A DNA stretch of 64,000 nucleotides from NCBI GenBank assembly GCA_002104905.1, contig MCFE01000440.1:1-64000 (forward strand). The letters are read 5' to 3'. The position numbers were made by a program, and so were the translations under genes. The notes under the pieces were generated by a model. That model searched no databases. It was not told the origin of the DNA and was given only the letters and a program-made list of their open reading frames with translations. Of this stretch, positions 11,192 to 21,139 are shown piece after piece. How positions within the stretch are numbered: the first letter of the stretch is position 1; each line of letters opens with the position of its first letter. The DNA comes from Basidiobolus meristosporus CBS 931.73 (taxonomy: Eukaryota; Basidiobolomycota; Basidiobolomycetes; Basidiobolales; Basidiobolaceae).

Positions 11192-11551
11192 GGGCTCATA
11201 AACTGTTGTAAGAGTCTTGGAGATATTGGAAGTGATCTAGGAGAACAAGTAGATTATGTGGTTTTCACTTAATGATTTATTTAATGTAAAAGTAGTATTT
11301 ATACTTTTACATGGTGTTGGCTTAACAAACACATAGAATAAATTGAGGAAGGTCCCAAGAGCATGTGTGCAAAGCTTGGGGCTGTTTAAACAACTTTGAG
11401 AATTCTTGTGTTTTGGGTACCTGGTATTTTGGTGAAATATTCTAAGTAAATACCAACAAGGAATTTGGTCAGTATTCTCTAGGATTTGAAGGTAATGATC
11501 TAAGTGACTAAGTTAGGTGAGTATTTAGGTGAATTACAAGTTTTTACAACA
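11192..11551 (-). repeat. copia 5' LTR with primer-binding site remnant
   Basis: An LTR of 348 bp (11204-11551) is followed, in element direction, by GTTTATGAGCCC at 11203-11192. This is one base off the GGTTATGAGCCC primer-binding site of the full-length copy. It is the 5' end of the gag fragment at 10517-11191. Confidence 0.85.
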
Positions 11552-11885
11552 CTAATAACTTCAAATATCTCCAAAAACTCTTGCTGCAAAATCTAAGTAA
11601 CCAAGCTAATGAAAAATTTAGGTGGAGTTACAGAATATCCAGCATATTATACATGTGCCAATGCAGCTGTGGCTTACCTTGGTACCTATGCAATGGTGTC
11701 TATCTAGTTTGTATCCAAATGATCTCTAAATAAGGCATAGTTGACACATGATACAATCCATGAATTACTCATTGACTTATTGATGTAGTGCAGTTTAGAC
11801 ATATTCAATAAACTCATATATATAAAAGTAACCTCATAGAGAAATATCTACAAAGGCTACCCCTAGAAGACACTCACTAAAGGCA
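11552..11885. other. AT-rich stretch, no gene recognised
   Basis: No protein-like frames. The first 80 bases vaguely resemble LTR sequence but too weakly to call. Confidence 0.4.
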
Positions 11886-12150
11886 AGCAGGATACCATCA
11901 TATATCAGTTGAATTCCAAGTTTCCATAAGCTTACACTGCTCAATATTTCAGGTACTAGCCATTTGGCAGATAAGCAAACATATTTTCTAGGGTGAGACT
12001 AGGCTGACAAGCGTACATACCAGGCTTGGTAATCAGCCACTCACTACTTTCACAAAGAATTACAACCAAAAATTTGAAGGAAAATACCAGCTGAATGCCA
12101 GTAAAACACCATTGGAGTACCGGCACAATACCGGCATCTTTTCAAGTCCC
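11886..12150 (+). repeat. dispersed repeat R1, copy 1
   Basis: Shares blocks such as 'caggataccatcat', 'tcagttgaattccaag', 'ttggtaatcagc' and 'accagctgaatgccag' with the sequences at 18440, 20145 and 31986, and inverted at 17680. About 260 bp, noncoding. It may be a terminal repeat or a miniature element. Confidence 0.65.
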
Positions 12151-12667
12151 CTTAAAGGCCACCGCACCACAACTTGCCTGCGTTTTTCACTGCCTTCCAC
12201 AGCAGGTTACGTTGTAGAGTGACAAAATCATCGGCCGAACGTTCGTTTCCACAGAGAAAGGAGGCCGGCAAGAGCCTCCTCTTTCCTAACACTGGTTTCT
12301 GGTCTCACTTGCTTCACATGTAGCTCAGCTGAAGGCTATCTAAGTAAAACCATGTTGAATCCCCCCAGCTTTGCAGTACTATCCAAACGGATGCGTATGT
12401 TGATGCCACGGAAAGAACTACACCATGATACGGGGTGGTTCATGGTATTCCAAGGTGTAGATCACCGGATGTTGGGATGGCTGTGTTTATTGAAATAGTT
12501 CGAATGACATACTATCGCTGTCCCGCGCAAAATAGCCGTTCCTAGAAACGGTTAGACTCGGGCAGGAACGCTATTTGCTTATGCCGCACTAAGCACGTTT
12601 GATTATCAAGTTAATTAATGGTATATTAAGGTCCGTGGATTCGCTCCCCCAAGGCTACCCTTGTGCA
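12151..12667. other. noncoding return to GC-balanced DNA
   Basis: Marks the border between the AT-rich island and the sugar transporter gene. No gene recognised; presumably includes the 3' flank of the transporter. Confidence 0.45.
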
Positions 12668-14193
12668 TTAACGTTTGTTGGACTTGGCCAGGTCGGCGAT
12701 GGATTTTCCTCGGGTCTCTGGCACAAACAGGATGCCGAAGGTGGTGAACACCAGGTTAAGGGCAGCAAAGATGACAAAAGTGTAGTTCTGCAGCCCGGAA
12801 ATCAACGAAGGGAAGATGAAGCCAATGATGAAGTTGCATATCCAGTTGACAGTGGTGGCACACGAGACCACCACTCCGGAGGACCAGGTAGGCACCAGTT
12901 CCGGAACGATCATGAATGGCACCGTTCCCAGCCCCAAGCCAAATGACCCAGCAAAGCAAACCACCGAGGCGATGGTGAGTCCATCAATGGACAGATTCAG
13001 GGCGATGACCAGGAGCACCGAGAAGAGACACATGCAGCTAGAGCTAACAATGAACAGTGGCTTACGTCCCAGGCGATCGACCAACAAAGAAACCGCGGCG
13101 TTCACGAAGGTGTTGAAGGCCGAGATGGCCACGGTGATTTTGGACGCGACGTCGGCGCCCGCGGTTTCCGTCAAAATGGTGGTTGAGTAGAAGTTCACTC
13201 CATTGATGCCGCAAAGCTGCTGGGCTGCATGCACGACACAACTGATCACGAGCATGCGGCGAATGAACGGGTCCCTCAGGATATCGTGGATGCGGTTGTG
13301 CAAGCTGGCCTCCTTGTGCTGGCTGTGGAATTCGCTAACGTTGGACTTCATCATGTCGAACTCTTTTTCTACGTTGTAGCCGGAGCGCAGCTTGGCCAGG
13401 GTTGACTTGGCTTGCTCCCCGCGGTCCTCAGCCAACAGATAGCGCGGAGTTTCAGGGCAGAAGAGGAGCAAGACCATTTGCAGCACTGCTGGGACAATAG
13501 TCAGACCGTACAGTATGCGCCAGCTAGGGACTATCGAGAGGACTAGCCCTAGAGCTTGTGACACCATGATGCCCAAGCACATGAACACCTGCACCAGTGC
13601 GCCCATGGCACCACGGATCCTCACAGGGGAAACCTCGTTGTTATACATCGGAGTCACGGTGGAGCCAACCCCGCACCCAATTCCAACAATGAACCTTCCG
13701 ATAATGAACATCGGCGTATTGACCGAAAAGGCCAAGAACAGCCCGCCAACGATAAGAAACAGATTATTCCAGAAGAGCGCTTGCTTTCTGCCAACCTTAT
13801 CGGCTATCGGGCCAGCAAAGAAGCTCCCAACGAGCCCACCAATGGCGAAGACCCCGGTGGCGAAGCCCCTAGAATGGTTAGCGGTTAGTGAATGGGGCTG
13901 GCGGGCGGACATCTCTTCCATCGTGCTTACCACAGCAGGTCTCCCATAGGAAGACAGTCAGGCAAAGTGCCGGTTCCGTTGTTTTCGCAGTAGCGCAGGA
14001 TCTTCTCAGAGTTGTTTGGTACGCCCACGTTCCAGCCAAACTCGAAGGTGATGATGGTGGCGGATGCGCAGGAGAAGAGCACGTAGGAGGTGGGCCCGGC
14101 GTTGCTGGAGTCCAGCTGCCAAGACTCGGAAGAGCTGTGCTCCGGATCGACCCCGGATGTCCAGACTCTCTCTTTAGATTCTTTGGCGCTCAT
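12668..14193 (-). CDS. MFS sugar (hexose) transporter, two exons
   Basis: Exon 1 (14193-13931) and exon 2 (13868-12668) join across a 62-bp GTAAGC..TAG intron to give about 487 residues. Sugar-porter signatures are in order: DKVGRK after helix 2 (Arg-Lys near 115), RFIVGIGCGVGS, PETPRYLL (about 226-233, the PESPR motif), QQLCGIN (about 304-310), VDRLGRKP (about 352) and PETRGKS near the C-terminus. It would carry hexoses across the plasma membrane. The start at 14193 (MSAKESKERV) is preferred over an in-frame ATG at 14250, because a TATA box lies at 14258-14262. Twelve helices are expected and the length is normal. The exon 1 segment EFGWNVGVPNN is characteristic of a GLUT-like fungal group. 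The gene looks intact. Confidence 0.92.
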
Positions 14194-14257
14194 GATTTGG
14201 AGGATGGATGGGGGGAGTGGGTTGGTTTTCTGCTGGTTGTGTTCACGCACGCCGTCT

Positions 14258-14262
14258 TATAT
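14258..14262 (-). promoter_or_regulatory. TATA box of the sugar transporter
   Basis: The minus strand reads AAATATAAG here, about 65 bases before the preferred ATG at 14193. It argues against the upstream in-frame ATG at 14250, which would be only eight bases from the TATA box. Confidence 0.5.
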
Positions 14263-16389
14263 TTCAGATCGGCCGGGGAAATGTTCCCAGGCGGTTAGCA
14301 TCTGACATAGAGGTTATGCACACTTTAATTTAGCCCAAGGATCGCAAGCTGATGCCAGTAGAAACCTGTCTTGTCCCAGTGATACCCTCAAAATAGAGAT
14401 CCCGCAACAACGGCCCTGACGAAATGGTAGCAAGCGGTAGGCCCTGCAAGCCAATGGGAGCCCTTCAACTACTGTTGATGCTGGCAACCCAGTCGATCCA
14501 GGAGGGGGGAGCTCAAAGGATTAGTCACCGTTACATCATGTCGCCAATCTCTGCGGCAAACAAGCACAGTTGACGCATTGTTGGTCTACATCCAGCAGCT
14601 CGCTAAGCAGGCGAGCACCGATTGCTAGGCTCTGATCAAGTGATGGCAGTCTTACCTGCCAAATTGGCTGTGGTTGTTATGGCACGAGCCACGGGAGATA
14701 ACCAGAAGTGTTTGTGGTTGCGTATCTCGATTCGATCGGGCCAATGGTGAGCCTTCCCCAGTCGCACAAATCGAAACCGTTGTGGTTGTCAGCTCATCAA
14801 TATGAATACCTGCAGGTATGTCCAGCAACAGAGATGCGCGGCTCTGGTGAATTTCACGCTGTTGGGATGCAGCCCCCAAGGCAGCCGCTGAGGGTTAGGC
14901 CGGGTCAGCCTCATGTGTCGTCAGCCAAGCAGCGATGGTAAGCATTCGTCTAGCCCACCACAGCAGTCAGAGGAGAGTGCCAACGGCTGAGTCAGGTAGC
15001 CGCTGTTCAACGGTGAGTCTCCCCGCTGGTCATGAAAACAACCACAACCATAATCGTCGGTGGTTGCGTGAGAACTGACCGCGAAATGGAGCGCTGATTG
15101 GGCCGAGGTGATCGTCTATCCATTCCTGGAAATCCGGTTCCCCAAGTGTCAACTCGATGGGATTCAGCATACGAACCTGGTTGATGAAATCCGTGTGTTC
15201 CAACCCCGTCATGGAAACTACTGGCGAGATGAATATGGGTGCATCCGGTCGCTCGCTGGTTTATCGGGTCAGGTGGTCCAGGAGAGGGGATCCCAGGCTC
15301 CATACTGTGTCGGTGACACCTGAGGCTGTAAATCGCTTCACGTCACACCGAAAATCCAGGTCTGTCCTTGGAAATGGCCAACTTGACCCAGACCAACTTT
15401 GAGCACTAGCTGGGTTGAGGCGAGCATGAGTGACAGCAAGCCCTGACCAAGTCGAGATGGGAGTGGAGGTGGTTCTACAGTGGAAGTCTCGTGGAAAACA
15501 GCTAGTAAGTCCATCAAAGTCACTACCCCAGGATTGAGTATCGTAAGATGCACAGGAAGGGTAGGCTATCCTTTGGTGGACAGTTCACTGACTGCCGCAA
15601 AGTGGTCTGTCCCATCATATTCAATGTTCGGAGGCAAGGCGCTAGAGACCTGTAGCTATGGGAGGCACCAAGTTCGGCCTAATGTCGCCTCGAAGCAAAG
15701 GGTGATTCCAGTTTCTCCTATTTGATGCTCAATGCCGCACAGGCCTACCGGTCCACCATCCACAAATAGCTCTCCCGGCCTTTTTATCTTCTCGACACTG
15801 GTGCTGCTTGAGAGCGCAGCTGATTTGGCAAAACTAACGAGAAGACATGGTTGGGTAGGTGATGACACTGGTGTCGTCTTGTTCTTACCGCCTTGCAGCA
15901 GAGCGATGCTTATTGGTGCGAAAGTTTGCATTGGGTAACAGAAAGGTTCGCTTGGAATGGTAATGATGGCCTCCGACTGGGTGCTGGCGAGTGCACTGAC
16001 AACGGGATTGCATGGGGTGTATCGATGACCGATTACTGCACCCGATTGAGTGCCGGATTTATTATTGTCTGCACACGTTAGTGATTTCGAGCCGGGATTG
16101 GGAGGTGGGTTCTTAGGCCAAGTTGAGCATATGGTAGATAGCTTGGACATTTACCCCAAGGATTTCTCAAGTAGGCAACGAGATCATTTTTGGTCGAGCC
16201 CATCCCAATTCCGACACATCATTCCGGTTGGAAAACGATACTTTTCGGCATTCTCCAACTGAAAGACAAACAGGCCAGCATCCCGAGGAAAAATTAGGGA
16301 AGCCAACGGGAGAGCACTGCGGCGAAAACTGGAATCATCCAAAGGAAAGGTGCCGACTTAGGGTAACCAAAATCATCCCAGGCAGCGCC
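14263..16389. other. long GC-balanced stretch, no gene recognised
   Basis: Many short overlapping frames on both strands, none with a recognisable domain, start context or intron pattern. I see no gene in this 2.1 kb. Confidence 0.45.
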
Positions 16390-16660
16390 ATTTTGCAGAC
16401 CAACATGCAGAGGCCTTGTCAATGTGGTACGGTTCAGCACAAGATGGAAAGCTCAAAAATAGATCTCGGAAGGTTGCAAAAACATGTGCACCGAGTCTGA
16501 GGGTGTTTGAAGAACTTTTGGAATTCCCATACTTTGACTACTTGACATCTTGGTGATCATAATGCCAGCAAGGCTTTGGGCAAGGAATACGAAGATTCAT
16601 AAGTTATGATCCAAGTGCCAATAGGATATTCACGTGCAAGTACCAAACTCACTTCACCCA
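16390..16660 (-). repeat. very diverged copia LTR remnant
   Basis: Aligns by eye, with many substitutions, to the copia LTR: 'ggaaggtt.gcaa.aacatgtg', 'gggtgtttg.agaactttt', 'cttggtgat', 'caaggctttgg' and 'atgatccaagtg' occur in the right order and spacing. It is far older than the other LTRs and sits at the edge of a GC-balanced compartment. Confidence 0.45.
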
Positions 16661-17021
16661 AACCTGACTAAATACTCTCTAGACATGATACAAGAACCAT
16701 CAGAGTAAAATTGCACCTCAAATATCCATAAAATCTTGGTCAAAATCATTCACTTTGGTAACCGCCAGGCTGTTACTGATTGATTCCCTGCCCATGCCTG
16801 TACTTGCAGTTCCCATACTCTCCATCTGCTCCCATACTCTTGCACATTGACTGGCAAATACCTCTTTTTCAGATCCCTCACCTATTGACTCCACCAGCAC
16901 TTATACTTTTGCTAAATACTTATTCATTTACATTTACCAAAATATCCAATACACCTCAATTGTTGCTTGTAACATCATATAAAAGCCCTTGTGCTCTACA
17001 CTGGTGTTAGCTCTGGTGCTG
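16661..17021. other. no gene recognised
   Basis: A short noncoding stretch between two LTR remnants, without a distinctive motif. Confidence 0.4.
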
Positions 17022-17375
17022 CATTGTAGTTGCAAGAGGTTTGCAGACACTGGAAGTGATTGGGATAACAAGTAGAATATGTGGTATTCACACAATAATT
17101 TATTATAATGCGTATTTAATGTAGGTACTTTTACATGATCTTAACAGAGCAAAAACCTAAAATATGCTTAGAAAACTTCCAAGTGAGTTTGTGCAAAGTT
17201 TAGGGCTGTTTGGAAAAATCTGAGATTTCTGATGTTTTGGGTACCTGGTATTCTGGTGAGAATATTCTAAGTAATTCCCAGCAAGGAATTTGGCCTGAGT
17301 TCTCTAAGATGTGTGGGTAACAATCTAAGTGACTACAATAGGTGCATATCTTTGTGTCACCAAAAAATTTGCGAT
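17022..17375 (-). repeat. degenerate copia 3' LTR
   Basis: Reads as a diverged copia LTR on the minus strand, with recognisable 'gggtacctggtattctggtga', 'caaggaatttgg' and 'aagtgacta' blocks. It directly follows the remnant of the RNase H/3' end of the polyprotein gene. Confidence 0.75.
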
Positions 17376-17665
17376 ACTCCAAATCACTGATATTATTGCA
17401 CTTACCAATCCAAATTGAGATCTTGGATATCCAAGTATGTCCCTTGCTAATGGATTGACACATACATCTGAAGTCATTTCATTGGTAGGACAAAAAGCCT
17501 AGTTAACCAAGCCACTCACTATAGCTTTCTGTGTGTACTAATGCCCAGAATCTCTGTGTTCAGTTCTACAAAGAAAAGTTGGATTTTAACCTCATTGTAT
17601 ATAGTATTGATTATCTGGAAGTAGCCCAATGAAAAATCTCAAGCTTGAAGTTCATCTAATCTTCA
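17376..17665 (-). pseudogene. copia RNase H / polyprotein C-terminal remnant
   Basis: The reverse complement aligns base by base with the last ~95 codons of the full-length copia gene, with numerous stops and frameshifts. It includes the region equivalent to FQDNQGCIQL, ARTKHIDIR and VYCPTDEMIADI. It belongs with the LTR at 17022 and probably with the RT fragment at 19463. Confidence 0.7.
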
Positions 17666-17679
17666 GCTGGCACTCCAGC

Positions 17680-17925
17680 AGTATTCTCTAGTATTCAGCT
17701 GATGCTTTTTCCCCAATTTTTGGTTGCAAAATTTGGCAGAAGTAGTGATCAGCTGATTACCAAATCTGGTGAGCTTATTGTATGGCCAAGTTTCCTCCAG
17801 GAAGATGTATCTGCAGGTGTGCTCAACAGCCAGTACCTGTCATGTAAATAGCTATCTCTTTTGAGATATTTGAAGCTTAGCAGACATTATTATGGTATTC
17901 TGCTGGCCTTTTCTCAATTCTGTTT
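17680..17925 (-). repeat. dispersed repeat R1, inverted copy
   Basis: The reverse complement matches the R1 copy at 18440 over about 240 bp. Shared blocks include 'ctgattaccaaatct', 'gtgctcaacag' and 'ggtattctgctggcc'. Together the two form an inverted pair about 0.5 kb apart. Confidence 0.6.
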
Positions 17926-18439
17926 AAGGAGCTTAGTAGGGACCTATTGACATAAATCTCAGTGTTGATGCAGCTCTGTCAGTCATATTGCTTTTTTTTA
18001 GCTACACAGGGAGCCATGTACTCTACTACTGAGGCGCAAAGTCCCAAGATTGGTTGCTCTCAATTTGCATGTGATTGCCCTGTTAGAGTAGGGAATGGTG
18101 TAAACTGTGGAGGATATTTTGTCCTGATAGAAACATCCACAGTAAGCTTCAGCTTATCCCAAATATCATGTTTGAACTTTATAACTAATTCTTAAGCAGA
18201 TCTCAGCAGCTCTGTTTAGGCACATGGATATCTATTCATGTGCTGTTATTGGATTCAATTAATAGTTCTGGTCATGTTGGCTGATAGCACCTACCAAATA
18301 TGAGATATCTCAATGTGATCCTTGCTTGCTACAGAGCAAAATGCAAATTACAGATGGGTAAGGGAAGTCTTGATTTGCTGATGGCATCAGCTCTATTGTT
18401 TCAGGCAATGATTGATTGAGCTAATCCTATGAAGCAATA
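17926..18439. other. spacer between inverted R1 repeats
   Basis: No gene recognised; the only open frame (17962-18195) has no recognisable domain. This would be the interior of a terminal-inverted-repeat element if the two R1 copies are its ends. Confidence 0.35.
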
Positions 18440-19440
18440 TTGTGATAAGGCCAGCAGAAAACCACCATAATGTCAGTTGAGTTCTGATTTCTCAAAAATG
18501 ACAACTCTCAATATCTCAGTTATTGACTGTTGGGCACACTGGGATATATATTTCCTGGAGCACACTAGGCAAATAGCAATCTCACAAAGCTTAGCAATCA
18601 GCTGGTCATTACTTCTACAAAAGATAGCAGCTAAAGATTTGTGGAAAAAGCACCAGCAGAATAGACTTGTTCTGTTGGATAGTGCCACATTGAGCCATGA
18701 GTGCCAAATGATGCCATAGTGTGCCAGGGAGGCCAAGTGAGCCTACACTTGGCCACAGAGTGTGCAGCACAGCTCTGCATCTTCATGCAAAGCAGCTCCT
18801 GTGTTTCACTCATTGTGATGGAGAAAATCCATTTTTTGACCTTTTTTTTTAGGTAAATGTTGTACAGGATGTGCAAGTGCACAAAAGGATTGAAGATATG
18901 CATCTGGTATTCAATACCCATGGCACTCTGAATCTAGCACATGTGGCTTGTAACATGTCACATAAATGCATGGCACTATCTTGGTCCACTGGTACTATTC
19001 AGCACTATAAGTGCTTTGTATTAATCATACTTTAGGGCTAATATTTAAATATAGTGCCGGATAGTACCAGTGGACCAAGATAGTGCCATGCATTTATGTG
19101 ACATGTTACAAGCCACATGTGCTAGATTCAGAGTGCCATGGGTATTGAGTATCAGATGTATATCTTCAATCCTTTAGTGCTCTTACACCTCCTGCACAAT
19201 ATTGATCCTCAAAAAACGTCAAAAAATGGATTTTCTCCTGCATCATAGGTGAAACGCAGGGACTGCTCTGCATGAAGATGCAGATCTATGTTTCACACTC
19301 TGTGGCCAAGTATAGGCTCCCTTGGCCTCTCTGGCACACTATGGCATCATTTGGCACTCATGGCTCAATGTGGCACTATCCAACAGAACAAGTCTAATAT
19401 CAGTAATATACTACTGGAATGCCAGCACAATACCAGCACA
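18440..19440 (+). repeat. dispersed repeat R1, copy split by a foldback element
   Basis: R1 sequence runs from 18440 to 18662 and resumes at 19399. The interruption is the foldback element at 18663-19395 with its duplicated AAT. Confidence 0.6.
18663..19395. mobile_element. 733-bp foldback/MITE element, copy 1
   Basis: Almost the whole element is an inverted repeat. It starts AGACTTGTTCTGTTGGATAG and ends with the reverse complement of that, with arms of about 350 bp meeting near 19030. It is flanked by AAT on both sides (18660-18662, 19396-19398), a 3-bp target duplication. It has no credible gene. Its ends match those of the Harbinger-like element at 24683, so it is probably moved by that transposase. 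A second copy of identical length lies at 52205. Confidence 0.9.
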
Positions 19441-19462
19441 GAATTATATGAGCTACAAATAT

Positions 19463-19990
19463 GGGATTCTTCATAGATTAAGGTTTGCATCCATTAGGGT
19501 AACAGCTGACTTACAGAACTTCAGTCAGTAATTCTTTAGAATATCTTGAGTAGATATGGACTGGCCTAAAGTAATGGTCAGGGCATATCTGTCTAAAGAC
19601 AACTGTTTCCCTGAATAGTACCTGAACTCTCCTGGACTGGATACTCTAAACACCCTGAATAGTTTGCACTTGGTCTCTCTCAATAGTTGTTAGCTTTTGG
19701 TGGCCAAGATAAGATTGTTCTCATATAGAGCTAATAGACCTGAGCTTGCTCTATCAAGCTTAAAGTAGAAACCATAGTCTGCACTATCACTTTGGAAACT
19801 TATGTACACTAAACAAAGATATAACTTGCAATTCCAGGCTTCTAATGATTGCTTGAGGTTATATACATACTTTTTTAAGCTCCCAGTCTAGATGAAGGTT
19901 TTATAGGTCAACAAATCTAGCATGCTGGTCTATTTACACATCCCATCATGTCCCCCATTCAAAAGCTGAGATTTGTAACAGGGTTTAGGG
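19463..19990 (-). pseudogene. copia reverse transcriptase fragment
   Basis: The reverse complement aligns with residues from about TAFLNGELDE to PMETNLNL of the copia polyprotein, with the SPRAWNC region as LEAWNC and many frame breaks. The catalytic YVDD is degraded to YENN. Probably the upstream part of the same dead copy as 17022-17665, separated from it by the R1 element and a deletion. Confidence 0.75.
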
Positions 19991-20144
19991 CAGCTTTGTC
20001 ACAAATACCCATAGTTACTGCAATGAATGCGGAAGCAAGCTCTTGTCCAATAATCCCCCTTCTACTGACTGTTCTGGGCACTGGTTGGGAGCCATAGTGC
20101 CCTGAGCTCCTTTTGCTACCCTATGAGAAAAATCAAGAAAAGGC

Positions 20145-20430
20145 CAGCAGAATACCATCATAATATTAGCTGAATTCCAACTTTGCCAAAAGTGACAACT
20201 GACAATTTCTCAGAAGCTAGATTCACAGTAGACAAGCAGACATCTTTTTCAGGGGGGGACTAGACCAACTAGTATTCACACTGGATTTGGTAATCAGCTG
20301 TGCACTACTTCCACCAAAACTGCAACTGAAAACTGGAAGCAGAAACACCAGCTGAATATTAGCAAAATACCATCAGAATATCAGCTGAATACCAGCTAAA
20401 AATCCAACAAATTCCAGCTTTGGCATTTCT
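20145..20430 (+). repeat. dispersed repeat R1, copy 3
   Basis: Shares the ordered blocks 'ggccagcagaataccatca', 'tagctgaattccaa', 'tttggtaatcagctg' and 'caccagctgaat' with the other R1 copies. It ends just before the chromovirus LTR. Confidence 0.65.
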
Positions 20431-20441
20431 CACAGGGCTAG

Positions 20442-21139
20442 TGTTATGCATCAACATTTAAAACTTGACCAATTTTAGTCCATTGGAAAATCAGTACCCT
20501 AAATGACTTTACCAAGCCTAAAAATAGCTAATCCCAGTTATTGCTTATTTTATTCTATCTCAGAATCTATTTTTAGCTGTCACACTTAATCATTTATTGT
20601 GCAGTCATTATGTGCACACTGATCTGCTAAGCCTTTCCAAGTAATTAGTCATCTGAGATATATCAAACCACATGGTAGTTGCCAAGACATCAGCTAACTG
20701 ATGATGCAATTTGCATTTCACCTTACACATCAATCAACACCCAAACTGATTTTAACTAATCTAGTCTATTAGCATTTACTAACTCAGCTTGATCAGAAAA
20801 GTATTAAAAAATCTTACTGAACCTTTTGGCTTAGTGAATGTTTCAATGAAGTCAAGAAAGTAACTCATCAACTTCAAGGACTCAATAACTTCACTCTGGT
20901 GTCTACCCAAGCTTAGCATATCTAGTACTCTCAAGAACACCCAGCCTAGCCTGCATAGCAAACCAATTCTGTTGCCTTCATAGCAAAACCCAGCTCTATA
21001 TAACACCAATATTGGATCAGAATCTCTCTGCTAACATTTCTGCCACTCTCTGAAAACTCCAATATTCCTCACTTAATTGTCCCATTGGTTCAGTTAAACC
21101 ATTCAGGAGTTTTATTACACTTTTCTCTTATATACAGCA
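20442..21139 (+). repeat. chromovirus 5' LTR
   Basis: About 698 bp, TGTTATGCATC...TATACAGCA, starting TG and ending CA. It is clearly related to the LTR at 36767-37424 along its length, and its first bases match the start of the 3' LTR at 28572. A TATA-like 'ctatataac' lies near 20995. Confidence 0.75.

Noticed and set aside
12816-14298. Long plus-strand frames opposite the sugar transporter
   Set aside because: Shadows of a strongly coding, GC-balanced gene on the other strand.
15007-15303. 98-codon minus-strand frame in the GC-balanced gene-poor stretch
   Set aside because: Pro/His/Arg-rich without any domain; overlapped by several unrelated frames of similar length.
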